DNA from: Candidatus Rokuibacteriota bacterium
GTDB lineage: Bacteria; Methylomirabilota; Methylomirabilia; Rokubacteriales; CSP1-6
Direction: 5' to 3'
DNA length: 64,000 bases
NCBI GenBank assembly: GCA_003220225.1
Contig: QHRU01000056.1
Coordinates: 1-64,000, forward strand
The notes below the pieces were generated by a model that made no database searches, was not told the origin of the DNA, and saw only the letters and a list, made by a program, of their open reading frames with translations. The translations under genes and the position numbers were made by a program. The first letter of the stretch is position 1. Every line of letters starts with the position of its first letter. Shown here one piece after another: positions 61,180 through 64,000 of the stretch.

Positions 61180-62278
61180 TCCGGTTCGCGTGACGCTGGC
61201 CGTCGGCTTGGTCAGCGGGCTGATCGTCACGGGCTTCTGGGTCCTCCAACCGTTCCTGCCCGCGGCGATCTGGGCCGTCACCATCGTCATCGCGACGTGG
61301 CCCCTGCTGCTGCGCCTGGAGTCGATGCTGTGGGGCCGGCGCGGACTCGCGGTGGCCGCCATGACGCTCCTCTTGCTGCTGGGCTTCATGGTGCCGCTCA
61401 CGCTGGCGCTCGTGACGATCGTGACTCACGCGCACGACATCGCCGAGTGGTTCCAGTCGCTCGCCACCTCGGCCCTGCCGCCGCCTCCGGACTGGCTCGC
61501 CCGTGTGCCCTTCGTCGGCCCGCACTTCGCCAGGCAGTGGGGCGAGGCGGCCGCCGCGCCTGCCGGGGAGATCGGCGCGCGGCTCGCGCCGTACACGCGG
61601 CCCGCCGTCGCCTGGGTCGTGCGCACGATCGGGAGCCTCGGAGTCCTGGCCGTGCAGTTCCTGCTCGTCGTTCTGTTCTCGGCGATCCTCTACGCCTCGG
61701 GCGAGAGCGCCGCGAACGCCGCGCGACGCTTCGTCCGGCGGCTGGCCGGCGCGCGCGGCGAGCACTCTGCCCGGCTCGCCGCGCAGGCGATCCGCGGGGT
61801 GGCCCTGGGGATCGTCGTCACCGCGCTGGTGCAGGCGGGCCTGGCCGCCGCCGGCCTCTTCCTCGCCGGCGTGCCGTTGCCGGGGATCCTCACGGCCCTC
61901 GTGTTCCTGCTCTGTGTCGCCCAGGTCGGGGCGGGGCCCGTCATGTTCCTCGCCGTGCTCTGGACGTACTGGTCCGGCGCGAGCGGCTGGGGCACGGCGC
62001 TGCTCGTCTGGTCGCTCGTCGTCGTGAGCATCGACAACGTGGTGCGCCCGATCCTCATCCGCAAGGGCGCCGACCTGCCGCTCCTGCTCGTCTTCGTCGC
62101 GGTCACCGGCGGTTTGCTGGCCTTCGGCGTCGTCGGGATCTTCGTGGGGCCCGCCGTGCTCGCCGTCGGCTACTCGCTGCTCGCGGACTGGATCGCTACG
62201 CCCGAGCCGGCCGCGACCTCGCCTCGCGCGGGCCGTCGCGACGCCACAGTCCTCACCAATCCGGTGGAGGTCCCGTGA
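61157..62278 (+). CDS. AI-2E family transporter (PerM/UPF0118)
   Basis: A 373-residue membrane protein with about seven helices (LVSGLIVTGFWVLQPFLPAA, GVALGIVVTALVQAGLAAAG, VPLPGILTALVFLLCVAQVG) and the family signature near the end (IDNVVRPILIRKGADLPLLL, LLAFGVVGIFVGPAVLAVGY). Members export autoinducer-2 or act as sodium/proton antiporters; sequence alone does not decide. It begins inside the end of the channel gene (23-bp overlap) and is followed with a one-base overlap by a lipoprotein, so it belongs to the efflux operon. Confidence 0.9.
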   Translation: MDTLASRDPVRVTLAVGLVSGLIVTGFWVLQPFLPAAIWAVTIVIATWPLLLRLESMLWGRRGLAVAAMTLLLLLGFMVPLTLALVTIVTHAHDIAEWFQSLATSALPPPPDWLARVPFVGPHFARQWGEAAAAPAGEIGARLAPYTRPAVAWVVRTIGSLGVLAVQFLLVVLFSAILYASGESAANAARRFVRRLAGARGEHSARLAAQAIRGVALGIVVTALVQAGLAAAGLFLAGVPLPGILTALVFLLCVAQVGAGPVMFLAVLWTYWSGASGWGTALLVWSLVVVSIDNVVRPILIRKGADLPLLLVFVAVTGGLLAFGVVGIFVGPAVLAVGYSLLADWIATPEPAATSPRAGRRDATVLTNPVEVP

Positions 62279-63003
62279 TGCATGCGCATCTCAGGCCGTC
62301 TCTCCTCGTTCTCACTGGTCTCGGCGTGCTGCTACTCAGCGGCTGCGCGAAGGCGACGGTGTCGGCGACGCGGCCGACCGCGGGCAACGTCGCGCGACCG
62401 GATCGCGTGATCGTGCACGACTTCGCGGTGACGCCCCGCGACGTCGGGCTCGACCGCGGACTCGGCCCGCGCGCGGCGCGTGAGGTCAGCGCGGGGCCGC
62501 AGAGCGAGGAGGAAGTTCGGGTCGGGCAGGCCGTCGCCCGGGCGCTCAGCGACAAGCTGGTCCAGAACCTGCGCGACCACGGCATCAACGCAGCACGCGC
62601 GGGTGAGAAGGGGTCGCCCGGCCCCACGACCGCGTCGGTCACCGGCGAGTTCCTTCGCATCGACCAGGGCGATCGGACGCTTCGCACGATGGTCGGCTTC
62701 GGCCTCGGAGGCAGCGAGCTGCGGACGCGGATCCACATCTACCAGGGGGCGGGACGCAGCGCGCGGCTGGTGGCCGAGGGCGAGACGAGCACGCAGAGCG
62801 GCCTCAAGCCCGGCATCGGAGTCATGCTTCCGCTCGGCGCGGCGGCGGGAACGGCCGCCACGGCCGCGGTGGTCAGCGGCAGCACCACGATCGCCAGCGA
62901 AGCGTTCTTTGCGACCGTCGAGGCCGACGCCCGACGTACGGCCGAGGCCGTGGCCGAACGGATCGGCGACTACTACCGGCGCCAGGGATGGGCCTGGCGC
63001 TAA
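62278..63003 (+). CDS. DUF4410-like lipoprotein
   Basis: A 241-residue lipoprotein, lipobox LLSGCA. It carries RPDRVIVHDFAVTPRDVG, RVGQAVARALSDKLVQNLRD, SVTGEFLRIDQGDRTLRTMV, and a glycine-rich GVMLPLGAAAGTAATAAVVS segment, then a VEADARRTAEAVAERIGDYY helix. DUF4410 proteins resemble the small outer-membrane assembly or curli-transport lipoproteins; the role is undefined. It is the last gene of the 54344-63003 operon. Confidence 0.8.
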   Translation: MHAHLRPSLLVLTGLGVLLLSGCAKATVSATRPTAGNVARPDRVIVHDFAVTPRDVGLDRGLGPRAAREVSAGPQSEEEVRVGQAVARALSDKLVQNLRDHGINAARAGEKGSPGPTTASVTGEFLRIDQGDRTLRTMVGFGLGGSELRTRIHIYQGAGRSARLVAEGETSTQSGLKPGIGVMLPLGAAAGTAATAAVVSGSTTIASEAFFATVEADARRTAEAVAERIGDYYRRQGWAWR

Positions 63004-63027
63004 GGCGACAAGGCTCGTCGGGAGGGC

Positions 63028-63045
63028 CTAGGCAGAAGGTCGGAT
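63028..63045. promoter_or_regulatory. Weak operator copy, DUF3141 gene
   Basis: CTAGGCAGAAGGTCGGAT: the right half is good and the left half poor. It lies 71 bp upstream of the gene at 63116, the usual position. Confidence 0.4.
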
Positions 63046-63115
63046 TTTCCGGTGACGGCGGACCTGCGATAAGCAATCTCGACGATCGAGACATTCCTGG
63101 AGAGGGAACTGGGCC

Positions 63116-64000
63116 ATGAGCGCTGACAGCGAGAAGCATGTCCCTGCTGGCTGGACCGCTGCCGATTTCGTCCGCTCGTCCACCGAGCTGTGGCAGAACT
63201 GGATTCAGAACATCTGGCCGGGGGGCACGGGCGCCAGCGCCACCGGCTGGCCGACGGGCTCGCTTCGCTGGCCGACCGACGTCTGGCAAGACTGGATCAC
63301 GAAACTCTGGCCCGGGGCCAACGGCGCCGGAGCCATGACGCGGCCGGCCGGCCCCATTACGTGGCCCGCGCCCGACGCGCGGCTCGGCGACTGGCAGGCG
63401 GCCTGGGAGTACTGGGTGGATGCCTGCCAGCGCACGATCCTCTTCTGGGACGTCATGCGGCAGCGCGGCAACACCTTCCTCGAGCACGAAGAGAAGGGCA
63501 AGCCGCCGCTCCTGGTGTTCGACCATCAGATGGTCCTGGACGGGCGGACGCTCGACCCGCCGGTGAACTACTTCCTGGTGCGTATCGTGCCCCCGGCCGG
63601 AGTGAGCGTCGATCCGCGCAAGCGCCCGTTCATCGTCTTCGATCCGCGCGCGGGCCACGGGCCCGGCATCGGCGGCTTCAAGGTGGACAGCGAGATCGGC
63701 GTCGCGATGCGCGCCGGCCACCCCTGCTACTTCGTCGGCTTCCGCGCCGAGCCCGAGCCGGGCCAGACGCTCGAGGACATCGGGCGCGCCGAGGGGCGCT
63801 TTCTGCAGAAGGTCGCCGAGCTGCACCCCGGGGCCGAGGGGCGTCCGTGCATCGTCGGCAACTGCCAGGCGGGCTGGGCCGTGATGATGCTCAGCGCGGC
63901 GGCGCCCGAGCTCGTGGGTCCGATCCTCCTTGCCGGCGCGCCGCTGTCCTACTGGTCCGGCAAGGGCACGCAGAATCCGATGCGCTACAGCGGCGGGTTG
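63116..64000 (+). CDS. DUF3141 (PhaC-like alpha/beta hydrolase), 3' end cut by the window
   Basis: The first 295 residues of a cytoplasmic protein in the DUF3141 family. The core reads LVRIVPPAGVSVDPRKRPFI, VFDPRAGHGPGIGGFK and a lipase-box-like IVGNCQAGWAV with Cys250 as probable nucleophile, as in PHA synthases. A Trp-rich N-terminus holds two tandem copies (about residues 24-53 and 55-84) of a LWQxWIxxxWPGxxGAxA unit. Full-length relatives are about 750-800 residues and lie near phosphotransacetylase and acetate kinase genes. Start ATG 63116. Confidence 0.88.
   Translation, partial: MSADSEKHVPAGWTAADFVRSSTELWQNWIQNIWPGGTGASATGWPTGSLRWPTDVWQDWITKLWPGANGAGAMTRPAGPITWPAPDARLGDWQAAWEYWVDACQRTILFWDVMRQRGNTFLEHEEKGKPPLLVFDHQMVLDGRTLDPPVNYFLVRIVPPAGVSVDPRKRPFIVFDPRAGHGPGIGGFKVDSEIGVAMRAGHPCYFVGFRAEPEPGQTLEDIGRAEGRFLQKVAELHPGAEGRPCIVGNCQAGWAVMMLSAAAPELVGPILLAGAPLSYWSGKGTQNPMRYSGGL

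Overview
The window is one continuous piece of high-GC bacterial DNA with Gram-negative envelope genes throughout: lipoproteins with lipoboxes, Pal, MlaA, the Mla/MCE transporter, an RND efflux pump with an outer-membrane channel, and hopanoid-type lipid exporters. The gene mix is compatible with a soil or groundwater lineage such as Candidatus Rokubacteria/Methylomirabilota: MASE1 histidine kinases paired with short receivers, PF04392 solute-binding proteins, DUF3313 and DUF4136 lipoproteins, and a compact F-ATPase operon. No rRNA or universal marker confirms this, so the placement is inference.

Layout. 1-5.3 kb: a low-GC zinc-protease-like gene, a 0.7 kb empty stretch, a small Pal/META/lipoprotein operon, and then a gene graveyard. 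The graveyard holds a tRNA 3'-end remnant, a receiver/integrase chimera, a truncated DUF3313 gene, a heme-motif scrap and an IS481 5' fragment. 5.3-10.9 kb: an AraC regulator, a GH63 glucosidase scrap, a lone receiver, and a MASE1 kinase operon with two response regulators, one of which carries a LuxR-type DNA-binding domain. 10.9-12.6 kb: an intact IS1380-family element with TIRs and a CTAG target duplication. 13.3-19.7 kb: a complete F1Fo ATP synthase operon (atpB-E-F-H-A-G-D-C, minus strand). 19.9-28.5 kb: an MscS channel operon, MlaA, an HtrA-like protease and DUF3313 lipoproteins. 28.6-39.2 kb: a soluble kinase, a phosphotransferase of the PEP-synthase/rifampin-phosphotransferase type, PAP2, and an HpnL/HpnM/HpnN-like lipid export set. 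39.6-44.3 kb: two periplasmic binding proteins translationally coupled to a sensor adenylate/guanylate cyclase. 45-50.6 kb: an Mla/MCE ABC operon with a built-in PDZ protein. 50.6-63 kb: a DUF3313 fusion, a second MASE1 kinase/receiver pair and an RND efflux operon. 63.1 kb to the end: a DUF3141 (PhaC-like) hydrolase, cut by the window edge.

The most notable feature is not a gene. An 18-bp palindrome, consensus ATCGGACC(AA/TT)SGTCCGAT, occurs about 22 times, nearly always between genes and 15-100 bp upstream of a start codon. It precedes the ATP synthase operon, both Mla loci, the MscS operon, the lipid exporter, the efflux operon, the MASE1 kinase operon and the LuxR-type response regulator gene itself. 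Its core GGAC-N-WW-N-GTCC has the spacing of the mycobacterial DosR box, and its centre resembles StyR/FixJ-family sites. I infer a large regulon, possibly for hypoxia, energy limitation or envelope stress, controlled by the FixJ/NarL-type regulator at 10167-10871 or a relative.

A second recurring theme is gene fragments lying beside these operators (GH63, porin, PAS/beta-lactamase-fold and receiver/integrase pieces). This suggests either active shuffling into ready-made promoters or assembly artefacts.
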